From contig NC_044012.1 in the NCBI RefSeq assembly GCF_900496995.4, positions 25,272,759-25,336,758 of the forward strand: a stretch of 64,000 nucleotides of DNA. Direction: 5' to 3'. Positions 1 through 14,700 of this stretch are shown here, piece by piece. The notes beneath the pieces were generated by a model. It made no database searches and was not told the origin of the DNA. It saw only the letters and a list, made by a program, of their open reading frames with translations. Each line of letters starts with the position of its first letter. Within the stretch, counting starts at the first letter, position 1. The position numbers were made by a program, and so were the translations under genes. The stretch is from Aquila chrysaetos chrysaetos. Lineage: Eukaryota > Chordata > Aves > Accipitriformes > Accipitridae.

Positions 1-2797
1 CGCTCCTCACTCTGCTTCTCACTCAGACAAACTCCTCTCTACCGTGTAAGCATGTTTAGGGTGAAGGTTGTAAATAACAGTTTCTGGTAAAGAATCCTTG
101 GGCTTGTTGTGCTTGTTGCTGTAAAAGCTTATGCTGGGACATGGGAGTTGGGGCTCCTTGACATGGCAGCTGCCGGAGCGGTGTTGGAGTAGCCTGGTGG
201 GAAGGATGAAAAATACCTTCAGCAAAAAAATAGCTGGAAAATATGTGAGGAGCAAAAGTACAGGTGAGAAGCTGGGTGCAGTGCTGGTGGAGGCAGCGGC
301 TGTGCGATGCCTGGCTTGGGTCTCACACCTTTGGCCATGTGTCCCGGTGGCCGCTGTAGGCAGGGGTGGTGGAGGGGACAGGGCTGTGGGAAGCAGGGTC
401 GCCCCGGGGGCTGGCTGTCCCCTTGACTGCCGTGCTGTTCCTGTGCTAGGTTTAGGGCTGGACGATGCTTCTTGCTTACCCATTGGGCTGTAGTGATGCT
501 CAGCAGGCGCCAGCAACGAGCAAGAAGAATCAGTGCCGCTTGTAGGGGTTCATGGAGGGTCTTCTCTTCATGGCATCAACCTGTTGAGGATTTGACGATC
601 AAACCAAACTAAGCCTTTGCATGTATCCCCAACTTTGCTTTCCCGAAGAGGCTGCCTTCTGTGAAAGATCTTCATTTTGAACAAACAACATGTTAAATTA
701 TCCTTTAATATCAGTAGGTCAGTGTAGAGCTTGTACGGTCAAAATGTTCCTGGTGTGAGCTTTTAAACCAAGTTCACTGCATGCCGGGACTCCTGTGATA
801 GGTGTGTGCTGGACCTGGGTCTGCTTGGTTGGTGCTGATTCCTCTTCAGGGATCGAGCCCTTCCACAGGAAAGGCGTGCGAGAGGACAGGCAAGAGTTGT
901 GCACAGAGAGGAGTCCCAGAAAGCACTGGTGTTTCATGCCCAGCTTCCCATGGGTGAGCACGCCCTGTCATTTGTGAGCAGGAATTCTCTGCTTTATGAT
1001 AAGGATTTTAAATAATTGCATTCAGTGTACTAAAAATAAACTAACCGTGTATTTCTGTGGCTATGATCCTACTTTGATGGATTCCTTGCCAGAAGTCTGT
1101 CAGTGGCCATGGACCCTCTTTGCTGCATCAGAGAGGAACGTTGAAAAAGAGCCAGGTGATAAAATTTAACAATTAGTTTCCAATAAAAGCATGTGAGTTT
1201 ATTGTTGGCTGGAAAATACTCACGTAGTGGCTTTTCCTTAGGCGCGGTCTAAGGTGTGAATGAGTTTTGTGAAAATCCTGGCTTTATTTCTGGTTGGCTT
1301 TGAGCAGGAGGAGAGCGCAGAGCTGCCGGAGATTGAGTTGCCGCGGTGGGTGGGTTGGGGTTTTTCTGCGACAGGTTGAATGCAGGAGTGGTGTCAGTAA
1401 GGGGTAAGCTCCCACCAAGGGCTCTGAACCAGGGATGATGCTAAGAGCTTCCTGACGGGAAACCCGGAGACCATGAGAGCGGCAAGGTGCAGCTGTGCCA
1501 TGGGAAGAGGCTCTGCTGAGGTAGGGACAACTGGAAAATGAAGCGGGATGGAGAATTAAGGGGTTTTTAGATAAAAACTCTGATTACTGGTGCAGCTGGG
1601 GTACAGCCGGAGGGGGGTGTAATGCGGGGAAGGTGGGAGCCTGATAGAGCTCATGGGCACGTGAAACAAAACCGTCTATTGTCACTGTTCCTATATTTAA
1701 ATCCTCGTGTTGTGTTGTTAAATTAAGTGAAGCAGCTAATTAGCATGTGGATGAGCTTACTGCGCTACAAGCGCTGTTACTGGCCAACTGAAGAAGAGGT
1801 TTGGTGAAATAATTAGATTTGGAGCTGAATATAAGGAAGATCAGAGGTGCGTTTGGTGTGGATGCATTTGGAGTATGGCTGTGGGTGGGAGGTCTGGGCA
1901 CGAAGGTCAGTGCCAGCTCAGCAGGGACAGGGGAGGTGTTTTTGGAGAAATCGATCTCTGGAGGAGAAGGGACGGGGATCCGGGGTCCTTTGTGTGCCGC
2001 ACAAAAGGTGGTGCCTGGTTGGCGTTAAATTGCGCATCGGAAAGGGCCATCCAGGCAGCCAAGGAACCAGCAGTGCTTATTAAACAGGTTAGTAAATATT
2101 GGTGTATCAATAGGAGGTGTTTAAAGGGATGTGGAGAATATCTCTCCCTGTCTGTAGTAAGTGCCCTCTGCACAGCTATGGACATAGGTATGTGCCTGGT
2201 AAAACCTCCCTGATAAAGCTGTGAGTCTTAGAGGCCGTTTTAAGCCATTACAGCTTAAAAAAGGGGAGACTTATACATGATGATTCCTAGAAAATATGAC
2301 TAAGCGGCCTCTAAATCATTAAACGGGAGGTTGCACTGAGTCAGTAGCCAAACAGGGTGATGCTGGAGCTTTGGAGACCAGACCAGACCAGACCCATGCT
2401 CTGGAGCGTTTGGGTTTTTTCCCCTGCAGAAGTTTGTGCTGTTTTGTGTTCGACCTTTAACGGCAGGCGATGCTGGTCTCTCTGGCTGTACGGTTCCTCC
2501 TGCTGTGCGGGTATTGTAGAAATAGCACACGGTCAACAGCTTTCTAAGCCCAAGTCAGAGTTGAGGCTTGACATTACCAAACATGAAGTTTTTGGGAAGA
2601 TCTGGAAATTATTTGTAAATTGAAGATTTTCTCTCTAGTCCCCAGTTTTGACCGTTAGACTTGCCCTTGGACATGCCATTGACAGAAATGCTGAACACCC
2701 CGCTGCCAAAAGCAGGCACTTAAATGTTGTTATCAAAATGCGGCTTACGTGACTACTTCTACTTGATGATGAATCTGAATTTTCTTTTTGTCTTTAG
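1..2797 (+). other. RPRD2: RPRD2 intron (5' part of gene outside window)
   Basis: The window opens inside an RPRD2 intron. The first recognisable coding exon starts at 2798, so the exons for about the first 70 residues (N-terminal half of the CID) lie upstream. I found nothing in this stretch resembling the missing CID exon. It is moderately AT-rich, unlike the GC-rich remainder of the window, and the short open frames in it have no protein-like features. I see no RNA gene or recognisable transposon. Confidence 0.7.
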
Positions 2798-5700
2798 CTG
2801 CCTTTCCTCATCGACTGAACCTTTTTTACTTGGCCAATGACGTCATACAGAACTGCAAGAGAAAAAACGCGATTGTCTTTCGTGATACGTTTGCAGAAGT
2901 GCTTCCTGAAGCTGCTTCATTAGTGAAGTAAGTAATGGTGTGTTGGAAGGTTGAATGTCTCAGAAAATGTGATTTTTTTTCTTCTAACATCTCAAACTCT
3001 AGAAACATCAGCAAAATTTCAAGGATTTTGTTTGAACGACTGTGTGGGTTTGAGCTTCTCTACAAGGAATGTGCTAGAATGGGCGTAGAGCTGGCTTTTA
3101 ATTTGCATGGGGGTCTCCTTGGAGTAAAATTATCACATGAAGTGGTGTGAGGGGCAAGTCTTGCACCAATATGTGTGTGCTGTGTAGCTCTGCCCTCCCC
3201 TTGCCTGCAGGCACTGGCGGCTTGTGCTGCTGCTGGCGGGGACAGTGGCAGACTTGGGGGAGCAGTTACAGTGACGAGGGGTGCAACAAGACAGGGAGGA
3301 AGAGGAGGAGGAGGTGGTCTTTGCGGTCTCCAGGGATCTGCCTGTGGCACCCACCAAGAGAACAAGCGTCGCAGATGCCAGTCTAATCCCTGCCTGGCTT
3401 CTGCAAGCTTCTCTGTGGCTCCTGTGCTGCTGTACCCATCTGCTAAAACATTGTTTCAAGGTAATGCATTCTCAAAGGTGGTTTTGTGCTCCGCTGGAAA
3501 TCAGAGACTTTAATTTATTAGAGTAATGTGGGACGAAAAGATGTCATGCTGGCATGTGTCCTGGTGGGGTGAGCCCCGTCCCGTCGTTACCGCAGGATGC
3601 CTTGCTGCCCTCCGTTTTGGTTTGTGAATCTTCCTCAAACCAGATGGCCTTTAAGGGGCAGGACATGGTAAAAATACGAAGCAGCTCCTTAGTAGTAACG
3701 TGATGTTGCTGGTTTCTGTGTCTTTGGAACAGAGTTTGAAGCAGCAGATGGTTGAACGTAGCATGAGGCAGGGAAAAGGTTAAAGTTGGACTACTCATTA
3801 GCTTACATTTAAATGTAAGTTGCCAGAAGAGAAAGTTGCAAATACCATTAATAGATGCCAGCAATGAAGAGGAGGGAGAAAAAATTCTGGGAGTATGAGC
3901 TACCAAAGCAAAAGAGAGAAGGAAAAGCTACAGCAAGAATTGCAAGTTACCGATCCTTTGATAGCCCCAACAGGCTTTACCAAGCCCGGTCCTGTTCCGG
4001 ATGTTGGTATAGAAATGATTAAATGGATAAAAGTTCTGTGAACCTTCTGCTTCCATCTTCCAGTGTTTGTGTACCACAGGAGGTGTGAATTGGCTACCCT
4101 TTTTGGACCCCGATGGAAGATTTTTGTCGTGGCCAGGGACAGCAGTATCACTCTACAGCAGAATCTCGGTGACCAGCCTTCTTCCAGTTGGTTTAAAAAG
4201 CAGCAAAAGTGTCCGGAAAACGCGTCACACTTTCTTGGGGCACTGAGCTGGAATGCAAATGCAGCAGGGCTCGAAGTTGAGTTGGATGGCTGCTCAGGTG
4301 GTCTTTAAAAAGGTCCCTCCCAACCCAAAGGGTTCTGTGAAGCACCTTTCCTTTCATAGCTCTGCCTGGCAGGGCACCCGCTGCCTGAGGGTGCAGAGCA
4401 GCCCCTTTGCTCTGGGTTTGGAGCCATGCTGCAGTGCCAGTTGCTGCCCGGGTCCCACAGGGAGCGACGGTGCCAGCTCCACTTTCCAATTAGAGTTTAT
4501 TATTCCGAGCTGGAGTCCTCTGGGGCAGTCGCTTCTGGTTGTTGGTAGGGTTCAGGCTTGCATGCTGCCCTCCGAGCGCTAAATTCGGGGTGCGTGAACT
4601 TTAATTTGGGTTGCTTTGTAGAAAGCGCTCTTTGTTTAGGTGATTAGCAGGGTGATGACCGGTCTGATCATGCATTTTTCCTCTCTTACCCCAAGAGCTG
4701 TCCCTTGGGTCTGCGCCCTTGTGTTGACTTGGGGGTCTACAGAGAACATGCTTTGAAAGTGGTTGCTTACAGATGTTTTATTTGTCATTTTTTTTTCCTT
4801 GAAACAGAAGCACCTGGATGAGATACACTATTTGACACCAGGCCATCTCCTTTTTTTTCTTTCTTTGGAGATTCTTAGAGATGACATTGCTTAACTCCCA
4901 AGGCTGATGCTGCTAGGCACAGAGGGGATGTGTGATCAGGGATGAGTGGGAGAGCTTGTCTTCCTGATGAAGTTCAACACTTCTGGTCATCTGCTCTACA
5001 GTCAGTTCTCTCTGAAGTAGTTACTCTTACCTGTGAAGAGAGTCATGTTTTATTTTTTCCCCGCCCTGGAATAATCACTTTTTTCCCAGAGTATCCATAT
5101 AGAAAACTGCTTTGGAAGAGTAACAAAATTTTTTTTTTCCCATGAAGAAAGGCTTCAGAGAAATCCTATTGGTGTTCTTACTGCTCCAAAACCACCTAAT
5201 TTTACCCCAAAAAGGGCCCTGATCCATTACGATATGGAAGTGTGTGTTTGCTTAACTCCCAAGTGTGCAGACTTGCTGCCTTGGTCTCACTGGGACCCCT
5301 TGCAGTACAACTAAAGTTGTCACCTGGACAAAGAACTTCCCAGTCTGAAGGGTCTTTTAAAGTTTTTATTTAAATACATCATTATTTACATTATTATCCA
5401 TTCTAGAATCATGAGAAATTACAGTGTGGGCGTAAAGAAAACCCAATATGCTCTTCTTTTTCAGGGATCCATCTGTTTCCAAATCTATTGAAAGAATCTT
5501 CAAAATCTGGGAGGACAGAAATGTGTACCCCGAGGAAACCATTTTGGCACTAAAAGAAGCTCTGAGTAAGTTACTTACCCTTTGCATTTCTTACCTTACA
5601 GACTAACACGTGAGCTTGGTGATGTTAAAGAAAATGTCTGGAATCACTAAGTAAAATGAGTTTATTGTGCGTATCTGTTCTTTCTGCATTTGCACCTAGC

Positions 5701-8700
5701 ACAGACTTTAAAGTAGTGAGGTGTTGTACGTGAGCAGCACTGAATTCATCTGCTTCACATTTTTTGTACCTTTCTCAAGACAGCTCTGAATCCTTTCATG
5801 TAAGCTGGAATTGTTCCAGCTGAGAGTAAACAGAATGTGAAGGTAAAGTGGTCCTACAAGTCCTGAACACGGTGCCCTGGTAGAGGGCTTCTGTCCCTGG
5901 CTCTACCTTTGAGTCCCTTTCAGCAATAAGTTGTTTTTACTAATAATATTTGTGGTGTCGGAAAGAGGCTGGGAGCGAAGCTGGAGGGTGAAGTGTCCTC
6001 GAGTATTTATGAAAGATCTCTGCTTAAAAGCTGAAATGACTAACGTTAACTGGAAACACGCATAGTCAGTTAAAACAAGAAATTAGCCGATACTCAAATA
6101 CTTGAAGGAAATTAGTCCATGTTTCTGCTTTGCTTGGTTACATCAAGAGCTAAAGGTGCTTCAGGAAATCCTCACGTGTGGTTTTGAGAGCCAGTCGTCA
6201 TCATGGCAGGAGAAACACGGTGTCTCAGGTTCAGGCTTTGGTATGTGAAAAGGCTTTAGTTGGGCGTTGCATGTTGAGAAGTGAAGTTTATGTGTACGTT
6301 CTGAAATCTCTAATTTTTGTAACCTGAAAACAAAAGTATTTCAGATTACTTGTAAATTAGGTATTGTGGCTATTTTCCCAACTTGTATTACTTGCCTGTT
6401 GAATGATGATTTTGTAAAAGCCTACTTAAAGAGCGGAGTGGTATAGTTTTATTTTTAGATGCCTTGTGTTTTTCATTTTTACTCTGGTCATTACTGTGAT
6501 TTTTGAACTGTCTTAGTGTAAGGGCAAACAGAAACTTGATTTAAAAATGGAAGACCATGCCACAGGTTGCTGTATTCCTGAGTAAACTTAGGTTCTCTTG
6601 GGCATCCAGCAGCTCATCTAAGGAAGTTGGTCTAGGTATTTTAAAACAAATTTCTGTTCACTCTTTTACCATGCAACCATATGGCACCAAAACCAGATTC
6701 TTAAAGGAATCTCATAATGCCAGACTGCAAAAAATGAAATGTTTTCCAGGTACCACTTTCAAAACTCAGAAGCAGCTGAAAGAAACTCTGAACAAACAAC
6801 CGAATAAGCCGTGGAAGAAATCGCAAAGTAAGGAAACAATGTGAACTCTCTGAACTAATATAGAAATTGCCTTCTTGAGGAGCAGAAGAAAGGCTATCCC
6901 AAACCGGGCAAAGTACCTGGACTAAAACATGAGCCAGCATGCATCTTCCAGGCTTGTAAAGCTCCTTACAGACTAATATGTAAAGCACCAAGGAGTTGTT
7001 GCTAGAGAACCACTTTTTAAAGGAATGAAGTAAGAGGAAAAAAAAAATATCTTTATGAGAGTGGAGGTTATGAACAGTAGAGGAAAGAGCTGGTGGAACT
7101 TCTTGGAAACTGGCGTTAGACTATTCAGAGATGGAGAGAAGACAGACAGAACCGTGTACTTTGGCAGCAGGAGGTGGACACTACCTTTGTGCTCAGGAAC
7201 ACATCTTCGACAGCAAACTAGGTGCTAGGATAAAAGAAAACTGGAAGCTGGCAGTGCAGATAATGAACTCTGGCGTCCGACAGTACCGGGAGTGCAGTCT
7301 AGCAGGAAATGCATTTATAATATACCAATCTTACTAATCTTATTATACGCTAAAGCTTTGAATGGTCTGTAAAGCGAGATGGTGGAACGTTAGGTGTAAG
7401 ATGTGGCGTGCACCCGCCTGTACATGTGCTGAGATCAGAAGGTTAATAAAAGAGTTTGGAAGCGTTTATTACTGGGCTTAACATCACAAGCTGCTTTCCT
7501 AAACAAAAATGTGCTATATTCAGCATGGATGAAGGGTTTAGTGTTTTGCTGTTTATCAGATGTTTCTCCTTTTTTGTCCAGAAACCAATGGATTTAGTGT
7601 CTCTTGATAGTGGGATTTGTTCCCCCCCCCCGCTCTGTTAATAAGATGTTAGAATAGAGGTGTAAGTGTTTTTAGGGTTGAGAGCATGTTTAGGTCTAGT
7701 AAGTATCGAGGGGAGATCCTGTCCGAAGGAAATGCTGGACTGCATATGTCAGCTCTAAGTCTGGCACTTAGGAAATAATGTTACCTTCCTTGTAGAGAGG
7801 TATAAACTCATTGGATAAGGCTGTTAGATCAACCCTTGCAGGGACTTGTCTTCCCAATGGTAGAGCTGGAAAAGGTATGCACAGTAAATTTTTACAGCAT
7901 GTTAAAAAAAAAAAACAAACTATAGTATAATTTGTTGACCTCAGTCATTATCTAGCTGCACGTGACTGTCCTCCCATTAGGTAATGGAAAGCCAGCGCAT
8001 TGAGGGACATCTGTGTGGAGGAGAAAATGTAATGAGTAACAACAGTCTGCAAGTCTTTTGTTGAATTATGTTAAAATATTTTCTGTTAGAACTGCCTGTT
8101 GTGACTTACTTTTAGTTGGGGTGTAGTTCCTTGGTTTCTTTATATTTTTTCTTTATTCCAACAGCATCCACAAACCCGAAAGCTGCATTGAAGTCCAAGA
8201 TTGTTGCCGAATTCAGAGTAAGTCTGCAAGTGGAAATACTCCGTTGCATTAACCTCCCTCCTTGGGCTGTAGCTTTTGTGTAGCTTACGTCCACCAGCAG
8301 CATAAGCTTGATGGGAAGCTCTAGTGTTCGGTGTCTTTTTGTTCCTTGGCATACAATGTTAGGGCTGCTACTGCTTCTGTGCACCCTTAGGGACAACAAG
8401 GCAGCTGGAAAGCATTCAGGAGCAGTGCGGAGGCTCCCTGCGGAAACACTGGTTTTCATCTGGGGTAACCTTGTGGAAGAGAGCAGTTTGCTTTCTCAGG
8501 AGCTGTGTGAAATTCACAGGTCCTACACTTAGAGGGGCTGGCTGAGGCGTATGGTCAGATCGTCGTAGTGAAGGAAGAGTTTAGGGTGGCCAAGGAGATG
8601 GTGGCAAGAAATTTATCTAAATTAGGTCCCCCAAAGGAGTCCGGTGTGTTAGTGAAATGTGTGGGCACTAGTAGTGTTAAAAAAAGAAAATAAAAAAGGC

Positions 8701-11700
8701 CTCTCCCTAATCTTAGCCATCATCTACAAGGAGACTTGTAGAACTACAGCCTCTGCCTGAGCCCGAGTCTGCTGATCTCTTTGACCTGAGGTTAAAAATC
8801 CAGAGATTCGCACAGTTCATTTCTGCGTTAGCTCTCATTTGGAAATGTTTTTGAACCGGAGCATTGTTTGTCGCTGAAGCAAGTTTGTGCTGTTAGCTCT
8901 GCACAGCAGGGCTTCTCTTCCGTGGAATGTGATGAGGATGCTGTTCTTGTTTGATTTTTTTTCAGCCGCAGTCTCTCATTGATGAATTGCTATTATATAA
9001 GCGCTCGGAAGACCAGATAGAACTGAAAGAGAAGCAGCTTTCCACTATGAGAGTGGATGTGTGCAGCACTGAAACACTTAAATGCTTAAAAGGTAAAGAC
9101 AGCGTATAACGTACAAAACCTGACGTAATTGAAGGAGGCGCAAATACAGTTGTAGGAGGTCCTCGGTTCTGTTGAGCCTTAGACCAGAAATCAGACTGTG
9201 TCTGTAAAATGCCAGAATTTCAAAGTGCCGTTAAGAACCACCAAGCCTAAAGTCTTTGTTAATTTGAACCTGTTCATAGAAATCCACAGATACAGACCTC
9301 AGACAAAGCGGAAGTGATGAAGGTGTATTTTGTACTATTCAAACACACCCTCCTATGTCGTTAAAACATGCATTGTCCTTAATGTATTCAGAACCCCATA
9401 AATAATTTTGGATTTAATATTTTGAGTGAAGGCATCCATCAATGGATACAGTTTGAGAATGCCAACTGTGAGTCCGATAGCAAGCAGTGCATGTTAGGGG
9501 TAAACGAACTGAGTTACATTGAACCATGTTAGCAGGAAATTTAATTGTAAAACTGCAGATAGCTCTAGCTGTGCTTGGTAATCCATGACTGCAGTCTTTG
9601 AAAATGGTCATTTACAGTCGTAACTTGTAGATGTGAACGCTGATGATGTTAGGAACCCTTGGAATATGGTAACAAAGGAAAAACAAAACTCAAGATTTTT
9701 GCCTCTTCCAAAATGGAAGTACACTCTCTGGGTAGTTGAAAGAGTAAAATTTTACACTTCTGTGTCTTGAATTTATTTATCACTAATAACTAGTTGAAAA
9801 ACAATAGAGACTGCTAGCAACTTGGCCTCTTTTTTCAATGGATATCGACAGATGAATGGGGTGGTCTAGGGAGTGTACGGCATGATGTAGTGTCCGTTGT
9901 CTGAATTTCCCGGTTGCTGCTGTTGAGGACGCGCTTCTGAGAGCTGATTTCCTGTTTGGCAGAGGGCAGCTTATTTACGTGGTGTTAATCTCCTCACAGA
10001 TAAAACAGGAGGAAAAAAGTTCTCCAAGGAGTTTGAAGAAGCAAGTTCAAAGCTGGAGGAGTTTGTAAATGGCTTAGACAAGCAAGTGAAAAATGGCCCC
10101 TCTCTCACTGAAGCCCTGGAGAATGCCGGTATATTTTATGAAGCGCAGTATAAGGAAGTCAAGGTGGTAGCAAATGTAAGTATGTTATTCCTCGATCCTC
10201 CTCGGGTGGACCGACATCCACCTGTGTTCAACTAAGCATCTCAGAAGCTAGAAAATGCATTGTCTCTATTCACAAATTAAGAAGTTTGGCGTGATTGTTG
10301 TACAAATGGTTTCAAAAAAGAGCAGGGTTGAGGTGTCGGGCAAGAAAAGGAGACACTACAAAAATCCGTGGGTCAGAAGCTCAGTTTTTGTATGTTGCTG
10401 GAATTTTGTAGCCCCCCTGGATTTTTAAATGGGGAGAAAATTATAGTTAGTGTAACAAATCCTAATTCTGGATACTGCACAAGCTGTGATCAATATGCGA
10501 ACTAGATGAATGAACAAAGAATTCAGTAAAGCATTGTAGAAACAACCAACGCCCCCTCAGCCCTACAAAAAAAAAAAAAAAACCAAACCAAACTGGCAGC
10601 ATATTTGTTAGAAAACATTATTTTTTTGTGAAACTTGTTTTAAGTCACTGGAAAAAGGTTTTACCTTCCCTTTTTTTTTGTGGTCATTGCTCTGCAAGTC
10701 ACACTGTAAAGCTGGGTTCTTACTGCAGAGTTCTCACTGCAGGGTACAGGTAATTCGAAGTGGTTTTCTAAGGCTGTGTGCTTCTTCATTAGGGAGGTGA
10801 TTGAGGCATGCTCTCTTCCTGTAAAAGATACTCAGGCCGATGTCCTTTCTTTCTTAGGCTTATAAAACATTTGCTAATCGAGTGAGCAATCTAAAGAAAA
10901 AGCTGGACCAGTTAAAAGCAACGCTTCCTGATCCGGAGGAGTCTCCTGTCCCTTCTCCAAGTATGGATGCCCCATCTCCGACGGGCTCAGAGTCCCCTTT
11001 TCAGGGGATGGGGGAGGAGGATAACTCCCGGTCTCCGGTGGTCGGAAGCCGCAAGACAGTATCTCCAGAGCCTGTGACGGACAATCGGGATGTGGAAGAC
11101 ATGGAGCTCTCTGATGTGGAGGATGACACGTCTAAAATTATTGGTATGTTCTGCAGGGGCAGCAGAATGATTGTCATGTAGAAATTACAATGAGACAAAA
11201 CAGTCCTTTCAAGCCTCATTTGGGATAGAGAGGATGCCCAAAGCCCTTGTTGGGCTGTGGATTGGTGCTGTTGGGTTTCAATCTCCTGCCACAGTACCCT
11301 GACACAAGCAGGGAAGTCCCAATCTAGCCATGATTGTTCCCATCTCCCAAACCACTCATCAAATACATTTTTACATAGTCTGCAGGAATCAGACCTAACA
11401 TGCCAAATGATGAGGGTCCCGTTGAAAATCCTGTACCCTAAGTAATTCTTTGGGGACAGAGTGATGATTCTGGTCTTGTTCTCCCCTCTCCCTGATGCAG
11501 TGGAAGAGAGGAAGGAGAAGCAGGCTGCTCCAGCTTCGGCACCCACAAAGACTGAAAGCGTCCCCAAAGTGGTGCCATCTACTGCTGCAGCAGGCACAAC
11601 TTCGGTGACGGTGACGACACCTGCCCAGACTCCTCTGACTCCTCCGGCTCCAAAGGTGGTGAGCGCTGCGCCCGTCCCTCCATCACCAGCGCTTGCGTTG

Positions 11701-14700
11701 CCCAACCTGGCCAACGTGGACCTGGCAAAGATCAGCTCCATTCTTAGCAGTTTAACTTCTGTAATGAAAAATACAGGTGAGTGCTGAAGCGGTACTAGCC
11801 CAGGTGTTTGGTTAACAGAGCTAACAATGGAGTTGTGTTTTGTAATCTTTTAAAGTTTTAATTGTCTCAAAATAAACATGAATGAGTTACTACTTAAAAG
11901 ATCTGGCTCAGTCTTTCTGACACATGACTGTCGGCTTCATGAGCCTCTCCTTGCTCAGACTCTGTGGAGCTCTGCTGCAGTTGTATCTGTGGAAAACTTG
12001 AGCCAAAAAAAGCTTCTGTTAATGAAGCAACGTACGTGAGTGGTGTGTGCTTCCGTCCTAGGTGTCAGTCCTGCCTCGAGACCTTCTCCAGGAACCCCGA
12101 CGAGCCCAACAGCTCTTACTAGCGGCCTGAAGACTCCTGTCATGGTGACTCCATCTGTTCCTTCAAATCCGTTAGCAAACATTCTCTCCAAAGTTGAAAT
12201 AACTCCCGAAAGTATTTTGTCTGCTCTCTCCAAAACCCAGACTCAGACTGCACCAGCATTGCAAGGTACCAGAGCGGGTCTTGAGGGAATGGCTAACTGT
12301 GTAATAGATGGCGGTGGCCATGCTGAAATGTGCTGCTGTGCTTGTCCTAAAGTGAAAATGAAGGGAGAAAATCTTATTTGGAATGTATCATGTCTTTGGC
12401 AAATGCATGACTTTTTCTCAGGTAGCATATCTGTTACGGACCAGTGAATTTTATTGCTTTTCTGTACATCTTCCTATTTTTGCCGTGACCAAAGGGCGCT
12501 TATCCAGAATGCTTTGTGGAAGGGCACTGAACAGGACAGGAAACCAAGAGAGGTCTTTGTGGTTTCCCTGTGCTTCCGAGAGCACTTTTTTCGAGCAAAA
12601 AAATTCCCAGAGATGCTGGTCCTGCTTCTGCGCCTTGCATGTGTAACCCTGGTCGGTAGTGCAGCGGTTTTTACACCTGGTTACAAAGCCAGGATGAGTT
12701 ATTACCCACCTTATTCAGATGTATGTTGTAATTTATATTTATAGATGAATCTGAGCCTCTGGCAAAAGTTTGCACCTCGGTGGGTGCTAAGGGCAATATT
12801 AATGCAGCAAAATCCAGTCATTTTCCTGGCTAGAACATGAAGCGGTTTTAAGGAACGACATCTGCAGTACAAATACTGAAAGCTTTCCCTTGACAGCAGC
12901 TCAGGTTGACTTGCCTCTTACCTGAATATCTGAACGCAGCGTTCTTTTTTCCAGGTTTGTCATCCTTACTTCAGAGTGTTGCTGGAAATACCGTTCAGTC
13001 AAGCGAAACTGCTTCACAGAGCACTTCAGCATCGCCAGCCAACACGACTGTTCCTTGCGTGAAGGGGAGGAATATTCCTTCCAATACTCAGTCCTTTGTA
13101 TCCAAAAGTTTTGGTTATTCTCCAAACTCATCTACTGCTGAGGTTTCCTCAACTTCAGTTAATAAGGCTCCCGTGGGACATACGCCAGGGCTGTCAAGCT
13201 CCAGTTTTAAGCCGCCAACCAATTCCCTGGGATTTTCCAGTTCCCACCCTACCAGCCCTTCTTCCCTTTTGCCAACAGAAACCTCACTGGGTCAATCCTC
13301 CGAAATTTCAAAAGCGAAGCTGGAATCGGAACCCCCTTCTCCGAGCCTGGAGATGAAGATACACAATTTCTTGAAGGGAAATCCTGGCTTCAGCGGTCTG
13401 AACTTGAATATTCCAATTCTCAGCAGCTTAGGGTCCAGCATCGCAACAGAAAGTCACGCGTCTGACTTCCAGCGTGGTCCTACCAGCACTTCCATGGACA
13501 ATGTGGATGGAACACCGGTGCGCGATGAGCGAAGTGGGACGCCCACCCAGGACGAGATGATGGATAAGCCAACATCAAGCAATGTCGACACTATCTCCCT
13601 GCTGTCGAAAATCATGAGCCCTGGTTCTTCTACTCCCAGCAGCACGAGGTCACCTCTTCAGAGCCGGGACGACGGATATTCCCAAGAACTATCCAATTCT
13701 GTGCACACCTACCGGCCCTTCGGCCTTGGTAGAGAGTCTCCGTCTGGCCTGTACAAGCAGTCTGCAGACAGCATGGAGATACCTTCCTCTTTAATGGACT
13801 CCTCCCAGGAGAAGTTTTACCCAGACACGTCTTTTCAAGAAGATGAAGATTACCGCGACTTTGATTACTCCGGGCCGCCACCATCGGCCATGCTAAACCT
13901 GGAGAAGAAGCCTGCCAAGTCGATCTTGAAATCAAGTAAACTCTCTGAAGCTGCAGAGTACCAGCCGGTCCTGTCCAGCTATGGTCAAAGATCACAGGAG
14001 TTTGGTGTGAAGTCGTCCTTTCCTCAGTCAATGAGGTCTATTCTTGATCAGAGCGAGAGCTGCGACCCACTGGCATCATCTCCAGGGATGTACGGGAGCT
14101 ATGGGCTCAGGGGAAACGACTCCACCTCGGACGGCTCCCCTTCGCCCAGCAAGAATGATGTGTTTTTCACACCGGACTCCAATCACAACAACTTGCCAAA
14201 ATCAGTGGTGCACTCCGGCCTCTCGCAGAAGCAATACCCGGACTCGCCCCACTCGATTCCCCACCGCTCACTTTTCTCTTCTCAAAACGCCCTCTCCAGC
14301 CCTGCAGGCAGAGCACCCACGGCAAGTGTGGAGAAATCGTTGGGTTCTTCCATTTCTGCCACGTCGACCATTGAGTTCAAAAACATGCTCAAAAACGCCT
14401 CCCGTAAGTCCTCTGAGGAGAAGCATTTTGGCCAAATTTCCAAAAGTAGCTCCAGCGAGGGGGTGAGCTTGTCTGGTCACGGCCCAGCCGGAGCTCCCAA
14501 GGGAGAGTCGCAGCCGCAGGAGGAGCACTACCGCATAGAGACCAGGGTCTCCTCGTCCTGCTTGGACTTGCCTGACAGCACTGAGGAGAAAGGGGCCCCC
14601 ATCGAAACGCTGGGTTACCACAACGCCTCGAGCAGGGGGATGTCAGGAGAGCCCATCCAGACCGTGGAGTCCATCCGGGTTCTGGGAAAGGGGAATAGAG

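Noticed and set aside
2274-2340. Possible C/D box snoRNA (ATGATGA ... CTGA) in an RPRD2 intron
   Set aside because: No terminal stem pairs next to the boxes and no C'/D' boxes are convincing; the motifs are short enough to arise by chance.
10562-10583. A-run as the tail of a processed retrogene or SINE
   Set aside because: No upstream gene-like or SINE-like body and no target duplication were seen; treated as simple sequence.
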